A DNA stretch of 7,721 bases, taken from an uncultured Oxalobacteraceae bacterium (lineage in GTDB: Bacteria; Pseudomonadota; Gammaproteobacteria; Burkholderiales; Burkholderiaceae). Under the pieces are notes generated by a model. The model made no database searches. It was not told the DNA's origin and saw nothing but the letters and a program-made list of their open reading frames with translations. The stretch lies in NCBI GenBank assembly GCA_946479255.1, contig CAMLFK010000242.1:1-7721 (forward strand). The letters run 5' to 3'. Shown here piece by piece: positions 1 to 5,826 of the stretch. Each line of letters starts with the position of its first letter. Within the stretch, counting starts at the first letter, position 1. The translations under genes and the position numbers were made by a program.

Positions 1-1317
1 CTGCGCGCGCGCCAGCCGGTGCCGTATGGCGCGCTGATCGCCCTGCCCGGCGGCGGCGCGGTGCTGTCGCTCTCGCCCGAGCTGTTCGTGCGCCACAAGC
101 ACGGCGAACTGCTGGCGCGGCCCATGAAAGGCACCGCGCCCGCGACAGCCGACGACACGGAAAACGCCCGCCGCGCCACCGCGCTGGCGGCGGACCCCAA
201 GAACCGCGCCGAAAACCTGATGATCGTCGACCTGCTGCGCAATGACCTGGGCCGCGTGGCCGCCACCGGCAGCGTTGAAGTGCCCGCCCTGTTCGACGTG
301 CAGCGCTACAGCGGCGTGCTGCAGATGACGTCGACCGTGCGCGCACGCCTGCGCGCCGGCGCCACGCTGGGCGAGATCTTCGCCGCGCTGTACCCGTGCG
401 GCTCGATCACCGGCGCCCCCAAGCGCCGCACCATGGAGATCATCCATGAACTGGAAGGCACGGCGCGCGGCGTGTACACCGGCGCGATCGGCTGGTTCGA
501 TCCGCCCTCGGTGCCCGGGCAGTTGAGCGACTTCTGCCTGTCGGTGCCGATCCGCACCTTGACCCTGCAGCAAGAAGTCGACGGCGTGCGCGAAGGCGAA
601 ATGGGCGTGGGTGCCGGCATCGTGTTCGACAGCGACCCGGCCGATGAATACGCCGAATGCCAGCTCAAGGCACGCTTCCTGACTGGCCTGGCCAATGAAT
701 TCGAGGTGTTCGAAACCATGTATGCGACGCGTGCAAGCGGCGTGCGCAATCGTGAACGCCACCTGGCGCGCCTGGCGGCATCGGCTGCTTACTTTGGTTT
801 TGCCTACGATGAGGCAGAGGCGAACAGCCTGCTCGATACCACCTGCGCCACGCTGGCGGACGGCGCGCACCGCATGCGCCTTGCCATCGCGGCAAACGGC
901 TTCACGCTCCAGAACGCGCCCATGACCGAACTGGCGCAGCCGGTGCGGGTGCTGGTGAGCGCCGAACGTACCAGCGCGGGCGACGTTTTCCTGCGCCACA
1001 AAACCAGCATCCGCACGCGCTACGACGCCGCCTGGCGCGCCGCCGAAGCGCAGGGCGCGTTCGACACGCTGTTCTTCAACGAGCGCGATGAACTGACCGA
1101 AGGTGGACGCAGCAATGTGTTCGTGCAGATCGATGGCCGCTGGATCACGCCTCTGCTTTCCTGCGGCGTGCTGCCGGGCGTGATGCGTGCGGTGCTGCTG
1201 GCCGATCCAAGCTGGGCCGCCAGCGAAGGCATCGTCACACGCGCCATGTTCGAACGCGCCAACCAGATCGTGGTCTGCAATGCGCTGCGCGGGCCGATGA
1301 CGGCGCTGCTGGCCTAG
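1..1317 (+). CDS. pabB: Aminodeoxychorismate synthase component I fused to aminodeoxychorismate lyase (5'-partial)
   Basis: This is the 3' part of a bifunctional p-aminobenzoate (folate precursor) gene; the frame is open from base 1, so the start lies upstream. The N-terminal part is the C-terminal half of a chorismate-binding domain (PabB/TrpE family). It shows RPMKGT (118-135), with the PabB-type lysine where TrpE has alanine, then NRAENLMIVDLLRNDLGR (202-255), the GSITGAPK segment (about 400-423) and the GAGIVFDSDPADEYAE segment (about 613-660). PabB makes 4-amino-4-deoxychorismate from chorismate and ammonia supplied by PabA. From about 697 a class IV PLP aminotransferase-fold domain follows (PabC-like, releasing pyruvate to give PABA): FETM start, likely PLP lysine in LRHKTS (codon 1000-1002), ELTEGGRSN (about 1090-1116) and GVLPGVMR. 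The lyase domain is only about 206 codons and lacks the N-terminal strand region of free-standing PabC, which is usual for such fusions. No pabA is visible. The fold assignment is secure; both activities are inferred from motifs. Confidence 0.93.
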   Translation: MRARQPVPYGALIALPGGGAVLSLSPELFVRHKHGELLARPMKGTAPATADDTENARRATALAADPKNRAENLMIVDLLRNDLGRVAATGSVEVPALFDVQRYSGVLQMTSTVRARLRAGATLGEIFAALYPCGSITGAPKRRTMEIIHELEGTARGVYTGAIGWFDPPSVPGQLSDFCLSVPIRTLTLQQEVDGVREGEMGVGAGIVFDSDPADEYAECQLKARFLTGLANEFEVFETMYATRASGVRNRERHLARLAASAAYFGFAYDEAEANSLLDTTCATLADGAHRMRLAIAANGFTLQNAPMTELAQPVRVLVSAERTSAGDVFLRHKTSIRTRYDAAWRAAEAQGAFDTLFFNERDELTEGGRSNVFVQIDGRWITPLLSCGVLPGVMRAVLLADPSWAASEGIVTRAMFERANQIVVCNALRGPMTALLA

Positions 1318-1394
1318 CGCGCGAACTGGCGCCGGTACGCGCCCGGCGCGGCGCGGCTGGGGCGGCCCGTCAAGATCATTGATCGGCGGCCTGA

Positions 1395-1441
1395 GCGGCT
1401 GGCTTGATGAAGGCTTCGAGCTGGCAAGCTAGGCCAGCCGC
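1395..1441. terminator. Possible stem-loop between convergent genes
   Basis: The 126-base gap between the convergent pabB fusion and the glutathione peroxidase gene contains an inverted repeat: GCGGCTGG at 1395-1402 pairs with CCAGCCGC at 1434-1441. The 31-base loop holds a further small pair, CTTG (1403-1406) with CAAG (1425-1428). There is no T-run on either side, so it is not a canonical intrinsic terminator. It may slow or end transcription from either direction, or have no function. Confidence 0.25.
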
Positions 1442-1443
1442 CC

Positions 1444-2040
1444 TTATGAGCCCAGCGCCTGCTCGATGCGGCTGACCAGTTGTTTGTCTTCCGGCGTCAC
1501 CTTGCTCGGGTAATGCTCAAGCACCTTGCCGTTACGGTCGATCAGGTACTTGGTAAAGTTCCAGGCCGGGGCCTTGCCGGTGGCCTTGGTCAGCGCGGCG
1601 TGCAGCGGGTTGGCGCCGTTGCCCGTGACGCCGGTCTTGGCGAACATCGGGAACTTGACGCCGTAGGTGTTGTAGCAGAGGTCGGCGATTTCCTTGGCAC
1701 TGCCCGGCTCCTGCTGGCCGAAGTCATTCGACGGGAAGCCCAGGATCACCAGGCCCTTGGGGCCGTACTTGGCATACAGTTTTTCAAGTCCTTCGTATTG
1801 CTTGGTATAGCCGCAGTAGCTGGCCGTGTTCACCACCAGCACCACCTTGCCTGCGTACTGGCACAGGTCCTGCGGCGCTTCATCCTGCAGGCGCTTGAAG
1901 GTGTGCTTGAGCACCGCCGGGCAGCTGGCAGCGGACGCCGCCGGGGTGGCAGGCGCAGTGGGAGTCGCCGCACGCGCGGGCGTGCTCGTCAACGCGGCGG
2001 CACACAGGGCTGCAACAAGGTACGGCGAAGGCTTGAACAT
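1444..2040 (-). CDS. Exported glutathione peroxidase-family protein (thiol peroxidase)
   Basis: This 198-residue protein of the GPx/BtuE family reduces hydroperoxides with thiol reductants. The first 24 residues form a signal peptide (FK, hydrophobic core LVAALCAAAL, cleavage likely after PARA), followed by an Ala/Pro/Thr linker to about residue 38, so the enzyme probably works in the periplasm. Family residues are present: peroxidatic Cys76 in NTASYCGYT, Gln110 in FGQQEPG, and Trp160-Asn161 in WNFTKYL. Cys122 in DLCYNTYGVKFPMF sits where the resolving Cys of thioredoxin-dependent bacterial GPx proteins lies, which points to thioredoxin-like rather than glutathione reduction. Cys40 and Cys60 are additional. 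An ATG at 2052 would add four residues, but it lacks a Shine-Dalgarno, whereas GGAA at 2047-2050 sits 6 bases before the ATG at 2040. The gene lies 47 bases after the PPK2 gene on the same strand, so co-transcription is plausible. The family call is firm; export and reductant are inferred. Confidence 0.93.
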   Translation of the reverse strand: MFKPSPYLVAALCAAALTSTPARAATPTAPATPAASAASCPAVLKHTFKRLQDEAPQDLCQYAGKVVLVVNTASYCGYTKQYEGLEKLYAKYGPKGLVILGFPSNDFGQQEPGSAKEIADLCYNTYGVKFPMFAKTGVTGNGANPLHAALTKATGKAPAWNFTKYLIDRNGKVLEHYPSKVTPEDKQLVSRIEQALGS

Positions 2041-2046
2041 GGTCGG

Positions 2047-2050
2047 TTCC
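2047..2050 (-). promoter_or_regulatory. Ribosome binding site deciding the GPx start
   Basis: GGAA (minus strand) lies 6 bases before the ATG at 2040 and directly after the alternative in-frame ATG at 2052. No comparable site precedes the 2052 codon, so the shorter protein with a compact signal peptide is preferred. Confidence 0.5.
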
Positions 2051-2087
2051 ATAAAATCTGTTGGCGGAAATCCATTCTAAGCGAATT

Positions 2088-2909
2088 TCAATCGATCTTC
2101 AGCGCCGATAGCGCTTCGCGCGGCGGCGGGAACTCCAGCTTGAGCGACTCCATGATTTCCAGCAGCAGGGTCGCCATGATCAGGTTGCGGTGTGTTTTGG
2201 AGTCGGCCGGAATCACATACCAGGGCGCATGATCGGCATCCGTAGCCAGCAACGCCCGTTCGTAGGCGCGCTGGTACTCGTCCCAGCGCTTGCGCTGCAC
2301 GATGTCTTTCTCATCGAACTTCCACTGCTTGTCCGGATCGTCCAGACGCTCCTGCAGGCGCGCGCGCTGCTCGTCCTTGGAGATATGCAGGAATACCTTG
2401 ATGATGATGGTGCCGGTTTCGGTCAACATGCGCTCGAAGTCGCGGATGTGCGCATAACGGCGCTCGCATTCCTTTTGATCGATCATGCCCTGCACCAGCG
2501 TGATCAGCACGTCCTCGTAGTGGCTGCGGTTGAAGATGGCGATCTCGCCCTTGGCGGGCACATGGCGGTGCACCCGCCACAAATAGTCGTGGGCCAGGTC
2601 ATCGTCGTTGGGCGCCTTGAAGGTGACGGCCCGCAAGCCCATGGGATTGATGCCATGGAACAGCGCACGCACGGTGCCGTCCTTGCCGGAGGTGTCCATG
2701 CCCTGCAGGACCAGCAGCACCTTTTGCTGGCGCGCGGCATACAGCATCTCTTGCAGCACGGACACCTTCGCCACCAATTCTGCCGTTTGCTCGCGTTCGC
2801 GCGCCTTGACGCCGCCATTGCCGCCATCCTCGCGCAGCGGGGTCTGGGCGGCATCCTTGTCGCGCAGCTTCAGGTCCTTGGTAACGCGGAATTCCTCGCG
2901 CACTTTCAT
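2088..2909 (-). CDS. ppk2: Polyphosphate kinase 2 family protein (polyphosphate:nucleotide phosphotransferase)
   Basis: This 273-residue cytoplasmic PPK2-family enzyme transfers phosphate between inorganic polyphosphate and nucleotides; the direction and nucleotide preference cannot be read from sequence. Visible motifs are Walker A GMDTSGKDG (residues 70-78), Walker B-type NRSHYEDV (127-134), the FLHISKDEQ segment (173-181) and lid-region WKF...RKRWDEY (196-212), followed by APWYVIPADSK. Length and motifs resemble one-domain PPK2 proteins, including those characterised as AMP/ADP phosphotransferases. The frame stays open to 3092, but the extra 61 codons lie opposite the next gene's coding frame and look like shadow sequence. 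The ATG at 2909 overlaps the upstream TGA as ATGA, which suggests translational coupling to the CoA-binding gene. Only a weak GGGG precedes this start, in keeping with coupling. The family call is very secure; subclass is uncertain. Confidence 0.94.
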   Translation of the reverse strand: MKVREEFRVTKDLKLRDKDAAQTPLREDGGNGGVKAREREQTAELVAKVSVLQEMLYAARQQKVLLVLQGMDTSGKDGTVRALFHGINPMGLRAVTFKAPNDDDLAHDYLWRVHRHVPAKGEIAIFNRSHYEDVLITLVQGMIDQKECERRYAHIRDFERMLTETGTIIIKVFLHISKDEQRARLQERLDDPDKQWKFDEKDIVQRKRWDEYQRAYERALLATDADHAPWYVIPADSKTHRNLIMATLLLEIMESLKLEFPPPREALSALKID

Positions 2910-3331
2910 GCGGACCCCAGCGCCGCGTGTTCGATCTTGATGCAATGGTCCATGACGACATCGAGCCCCGCCGCGGCAGCCAGGTCGGCGGCGCTCTGGT
3001 TGACCACGCCGAGCTGCATCCACAGGCAGCGCGCGCGCGCCGCGACGGCTTCGCGCGCAAGCTGCGGCATGTCTTCGCTCTTGCGGAAGCAATCGACGAT
3101 GTCGATGCCCTGCCCCGATTCGGCCAGCGCATCGGCGGCCTCGCGCAGGCTGGCATAGACCGGCTCGCCAAGGATCTGCTGGCCCGCATAGTTGGGGTTG
3201 ACCGGGAGCACGCGGTAACCCTGCTGCTGCAAGTATTCGGCCACGTGGCCGCTGGCGCGTTCGGGCTTGGGCGACAGGCCGACCACGGCAATGGTCTTAC
3301 TATCTTTCAAAATCTCCTCGATGGATCGCAT
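2906..3331 (-). CDS. CoA-binding domain protein (YccU-like Rossmann fold)
   Basis: This 141-residue single-domain protein belongs to the CoA_binding_2/YccU family, which is related to the CoA-binding domain of succinyl-CoA synthetase. The N-terminal Rossmann segment reads TIAVVGLSPKPER (residues 13-25), followed by VLPVNPNY (41-48). The family signatures WMQLGVVN (104-111) and MDHCIKIEH (127-135) are both intact. The cellular role of the family is unresolved; CoA or acyl-CoA sensing has been proposed from the fold. The ATG at 3331 has a modest GAAG-type ribosome binding site about 8 bases upstream. Its stop overlaps the PPK2 start by 4 bases, so it is the first gene of a leftward run with PPK2 and GPx. 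The promoter should lie in the 162-base gap to the divergent DUF1264 gene; I see no convincing -35/-10 pair there. Confidence 0.92.
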   Translation of the reverse strand: MRSIEEILKDSKTIAVVGLSPKPERASGHVAEYLQQQGYRVLPVNPNYAGQQILGEPVYASLREAADALAESGQGIDIVDCFRKSEDMPQLAREAVAARARCLWMQLGVVNQSAADLAAAAGLDVVMDHCIKIEHAALGSA

Positions 3332-3483
3332 GGCAAATCTTCGTGGTTATCAGGTCAAAAACAGCCTACCAGATTCAAGCCGGCGCATGGCGCACACACG
3401 CTCAAACGGACGCGTTTTCCCATCCGTATCGAACGCCTGCGCGTCCGGACTGGTTCTACACTCGGCAGCATCTGACAGCTCAT

Positions 3484-3487
3484 GGAG
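3484..3487 (+). promoter_or_regulatory. Ribosome binding site deciding the DUF1264 gene start
   Basis: GGAG lies 6 bases before the ATG at 3494. An in-frame ATG at 3482 overlaps this site and has no ribosome binding sequence of its own, so the second ATG is the more likely start. Confidence 0.55.
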
Positions 3488-3493
3488 ATCGCG

Positions 3494-4237
3494 ATGCGCA
3501 CTTTCCTGCCGGCCTTGTTATTCGGAATAACGTTCGCGGGCCACACGCTGGCCCAGGAAAATGTGCCGCCGGGTGAGGCCAAGACGGCCAAAACGCGGGC
3601 GCTCGAAGCCGGCGCCAGGCTCTTGCAAAGCAACGGACCGGTGGCGGGTTTCGACATCTATCTGGTCGGCTTTCATCCCATGAAAGACAAGCCGGAACAC
3701 CAGATCGAAGCGCATCACTACTGCCACCAAAAAAACGAAGACTTCGCCCAGTGCGTGCTATTCGACAGCAACACCCGCAAGGCCAATATGCACGGCGTCG
3801 AATACATCATTTCGGAAAAACTGTTCGAGACCTTGCCCCTTGACGAGCGCAAGTACTGGCATCCCCACAATGGCGAAATCCTCAGCGGCCAGCTGATGGC
3901 GCCGGGCATACCCAAGGCGGCGGAAAAAGCGCTGATGAAATCGAAGTTGAACAGCTACGGCAAGACTTGGCACGTATGGAATACCGGGCACATGGGGCAA
4001 GCCAACGACAGCCTGCCGCTGGGTGACCCGATGCTGGCCTGGTCCTTCAGCCGCGACGGCGAAGTTTTACCAGGGCTGGTGGAGAACCGCGACAAGCGGA
4101 TGAACCTTTCCACTCCCACGACCCGCCAGGACCGTGCCGACCTGCGCGGCATGGCCAAGCCGCAGCATGGCGTGGATGACCTCAAGGGCAAGTTCGCCCG
4201 GCCGACCAAGGATATTCCGGGGGTGGTGGGCAAGTAA
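3494..4237 (+). CDS. Exported DUF1264 (OBAP1-like) protein of unknown function
   Basis: The 247-residue product begins with a signal peptide (MRTFLPALLFGITFAGHTLA, cleavage likely before QEN), so the mature protein should be periplasmic or secreted. The body matches the DUF1264 family, best known from plant oil-body-associated protein OBAP1: EAHHYC (residues 72-77), DFAQCVLFDSN (83-93), GVEYIISEKLFETLP (101-115), YWHPHNGEILSG (121-132), YGKTWHVW (155-162) and LPLGDPML (174-181). His74, His75, His123, His125 and His160 lie in these blocks and could bind a metal or ligand; Cys77 and Cys87 could pair after export. These two ideas are inference. The C-terminal 45 residues are polar and probably flexible. 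The biochemical function of DUF1264 is not established to my knowledge. The gene stands alone, divergent from the YccU-PPK2-GPx run. An in-frame ATG at 3482 would add four residues but lacks a ribosome binding site. Confidence 0.88.
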   Translation: MRTFLPALLFGITFAGHTLAQENVPPGEAKTAKTRALEAGARLLQSNGPVAGFDIYLVGFHPMKDKPEHQIEAHHYCHQKNEDFAQCVLFDSNTRKANMHGVEYIISEKLFETLPLDERKYWHPHNGEILSGQLMAPGIPKAAEKALMKSKLNSYGKTWHVWNTGHMGQANDSLPLGDPMLAWSFSRDGEVLPGLVENRDKRMNLSTPTTRQDRADLRGMAKPQHGVDDLKGKFARPTKDIPGVVGK

Positions 4238-4275
4238 AACGCATCAAGCAAATGACGGAAGCCAGCAACGTGGGG

Positions 4276-4299
4276 GCAGCGGCACCGAAGTACCGCTGC
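4276..4299 (+). terminator. Hairpin downstream of the DUF1264 gene, possible terminator
   Basis: GCAGCGGCAC (4276-4285) pairs with GTACCGCTGC (4290-4299) with one C-A mismatch around a CGAA tetraloop, starting 39 bases after the DUF1264 stop. It is stable and well placed to end that transcript or protect its 3' end. The bases after it are only mixed A/T without a true T-run, so intrinsic termination is uncertain. Confidence 0.4.
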
Positions 4300-4377
4300 A
4301 AGGAGATTACTATTAACTATAAATCGGGCCTCGACTGTTTCTCAAACGCAAGCCGAGTGGCACGAACTAATCAGGTA

Positions 4378-4677
4378 TTAGGGTTTGCAAGAACTCGTGC
4401 ACGAGCTCAACACGCTGTTATAGACCTCATTGCTGTTGCGAGTTGCCTCCTGCTCGGCTAGTCCCACGCAAAATGAGGCTGGCGCATTTCCGGTGCAACT
4501 GGTCATCACTGCCGCGTAGACTGAAGCATATTTACTCGCGCGCGCCTGGTTTGCATAATTCTGGCAAGCATTCATGCAGTCCGTGTAGCCGGCCAGGGCA
4601 GTAGCGCTGGCAAAACATAAAACCGTAGCTAACGTGGCAGCCAGCGTCTTGGATTTTGGTTGGAAAGAAATTTTCAT
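4378..4677 (-). CDS. Small exported cysteine-rich protein with twin CX3C motif, unknown function
   Basis: I do not recognise a named family. The 99-residue product starts with a classical signal peptide (MKISFQPKSK, hydrophobic core, cleavage likely after ATALA and before GYTDC). The mature part of about 70 residues has six cysteines: CMNAC near its start, two central cysteines separated by eight residues (SC...FC), and CTSSC two residues from the end. The spacing is CX3C-X22-C-X8-C-X22-CX3C, symmetric around the middle. The segments between are helix-friendly and rich in Ala, Ser, Asn and Tyr. This is what a disulfide-pinned helical hairpin would look like, comparable in pattern only to plant alpha-hairpinins or small Tim proteins. 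An ATG at 4683 exists two codons upstream, but AGGA (4685-4688) is only 1 base from it and 7 bases from the ATG at 4677, so the latter is preferred. Function, partner and redox role are unknown. Confidence 0.72.
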   Translation of the reverse strand: MKISFQPKSKTLAATLATVLCFASATALAGYTDCMNACQNYANQARASKYASVYAAVMTSCTGNAPASFCVGLAEQEATRNSNEVYNSVLSSCTSSCKP

Positions 4678-4684
4678 AAGCATT

Positions 4685-4688
4685 TCCT
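4685..4688 (-). promoter_or_regulatory. Ribosome binding site deciding the small Cys-rich gene start
   Basis: AGGA on the minus strand is 7 bases from the ATG at 4677 but only 1 base from the ATG at 4683. The spacing selects the downstream start. Confidence 0.55.
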
Positions 4689-4863
4689 GAAAAGGTTGAA
4701 CGACAGGTCATTGCACCAATTGATCCTGCGGCAACACCACAAGACCAAATCACTCCCGCCGGCCGAATTCACGGCATCAAATTCGACAAGCGAAAATTGC
4801 TTTCACGCAGAGCTGGGCTTTCATGCGCGGCGCAGACGATTGCCGTATTGCGATATCCCGACA

Positions 4864-5667
4864 TTACTCGACCCCAAGATGATGGCGACCGATCTTCTCC
4901 GTGGTATCGGCTGATGTGCCAGCTCTTGATATATTGAGAACATTATAACCATGAAATCTTGCAAATATTCCCGAGTTGTCATGAATATCGCATACCGAGC
5001 GTTCCCAGCCCAATCCGAACGGCAGGCTGACCGGCCCGAACACAAAATGCAAGACTCGACGCCGGCTCACGCCGCTGGCTTTTGATGAGGAGTGCAGTAG
5101 AAGCGGCCGCATTACCATGGCGCCGCCGCGTAGTACCGAACACAGCAGCTCTCCATATTGTTCACGCGCTGCGTGGGCCGCCGCACTGTCGAGGCGCCCT
5201 TGCAGATGGGAACCGGGAATGATCCTTAATGCGCCATCGTCAGGTCCACAGTCATCGATGTGCAGGCGAACCGCGACAAGTTGGGCAAGAAAAGCCGGCG
5301 GCGGCTGCACAAAACAGGTCCCGTCCTTGCGCGACCAGCCAGTGAGGCCGGGATGATCGATCTGCTCGGCCACCGGGATACTCAGGTCCTGGTGCAGGGG
5401 CACCAGCCAGTTGTTGCCGCGCGACTTCTCGAAATAAGTGCATTGGACCGCGACGTAGCCTTCAGGCAGTACCTTCTCGGCATTCAAGCGCCGGCGAAGC
5501 TCGCGCGCCAGTTGCACGCACCAGTCGAGCGCCAGCATCTGCCGGGCCGCAACGCTGTCGATATCCAGTGAGCCCAGAGCATCGGCGACGTGGACTAGTT
5601 CGCTGGACGAGACCAAGCCTGCCAACAATGCATAACCGGATTGCTCAAATTGTTCTGCAACGTACAT
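4864..5667 (-). CDS. PhyH-like Fe(II)/2-oxoglutarate-dependent dioxygenase with extended C-terminus
   Basis: This 267-residue protein resembles the phytanoyl-CoA dioxygenase (PhyH) family, which hydroxylates small molecules using Fe(II), O2 and 2-oxoglutarate. The iron triad is visible as His92 and Asp94 in VPLHQDLS and His192 in MRPLLLHSSSK. An Arg in RRRVLHFVFGP (202-212) is the likely 2-oxoglutarate ligand. IIPGSH (149-154) is another family hallmark. The substrate cannot be inferred, and the name does not imply phytanoyl-CoA. The conserved domain seems to end at LPFGLGWERSV (residue 225). The remaining 42 residues, starting with Cys226, use AT-rich codons (ATA, AGA, TTT) unlike the body and look like read-through of former noncoding DNA. 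No other start is available, since a stop lies 12 codons upstream of the ATG at 5667; the nearest purine-rich site (GGGGA) is rather far, about 12 bases. The gene is separated from atpC by the atp terminator, so it needs its own promoter. Confidence 0.88.
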   Translation of the reverse strand: MYVAEQFEQSGYALLAGLVSSSELVHVADALGSLDIDSVAARQMLALDWCVQLARELRRRLNAEKVLPEGYVAVQCTYFEKSRGNNWLVPLHQDLSIPVAEQIDHPGLTGWSRKDGTCFVQPPPAFLAQLVAVRLHIDDCGPDDGALRIIPGSHLQGRLDSAAAHAAREQYGELLCSVLRGGAMVMRPLLLHSSSKASGVSRRRVLHFVFGPVSLPFGLGWERSVCDIHDNSGIFARFHGYNVLNISRAGTSADTTEKIGRHHLGVE

Positions 5668-5775
5668 TGAACGGTATGTTCCCCATGGTGTCCGTCCGTT
5701 TCATTCAGCCGACGTGGAGCGCCAAAGTTGCAGGCCCTGGCGCGCTGCGATCTGCCCGAGACGATGTTAACGAAG

Positions 5776-5800
5776 AAAAGGCAGCCGAGGCTGCCTTTTT
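5776..5800 (-). terminator. Intrinsic terminator of the atp operon (bidirectional shape)
   Basis: GGCAGC (5780-5785) and GCTGCC (5790-5795) pair around CGAG, flanked by AAAA at 5776-5779 and TTTTT at 5796-5800. Read leftwards from atpC, the transcript forms the GC-rich stem followed by a U-run. It starts about 27 bases after the atpC stop, which is the standard place for the operon terminator. The symmetric A/T flanks would also permit rightward termination, though no rightward gene ends here. Confidence 0.88.
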
Positions 5801-5826
5801 CAATCTTGCTGTGTGACGCGAAACGC

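Noticed and set aside
1480..2232. Plus-strand open frame of 250 codons opposite the GPx gene
   Set aside because: It lies antisense to a clear GPx gene and has low-complexity Arg/Gly-rich sequence in its C-terminal half, typical of a shadow frame.
2910..3092. N-terminal extension of PPK2 up to 3092
   Set aside because: The extra 61 codons are Arg/Ala-rich, overlap the CoA-binding gene in another frame, and precede a normal family N-terminus starting at 2909.
2190..3158. Long plus-strand open frame (322 codons) opposite the PPK2 and YccU genes
   Set aside because: It is antisense to two well-supported genes with intact family motifs, its product shows no family motif, and it reflects the high GC content.
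3332..3493. Promoters in the divergent gap between the YccU-like and DUF1264 genes
   Set aside because: A TGATAA-like -10 on the minus strand lies very near the start and its best -35 (TTGAAT) is about 20 bases away; the match is too weak to call.
4363..4377. Small inverted repeat CTAAT/ATTAG next to the stop of the Cys-rich gene
   Set aside because: The 5-bp AT-rich stem is too weak to act as a terminator and such repeats are expected by chance.
4252..4461. Plus-strand open frame downstream of the DUF1264 gene
   Set aside because: It has no recognisable motif, runs through a hairpin, and overlaps the end of the Cys-rich gene, which has a better start and signal peptide.
4660..4914. Plus-strand open frame of 84 codons between the small Cys gene and the dioxygenase
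   Set aside because: It lacks a ribosome binding site and any motif, overlaps both neighbours in antisense, and has unremarkable composition.
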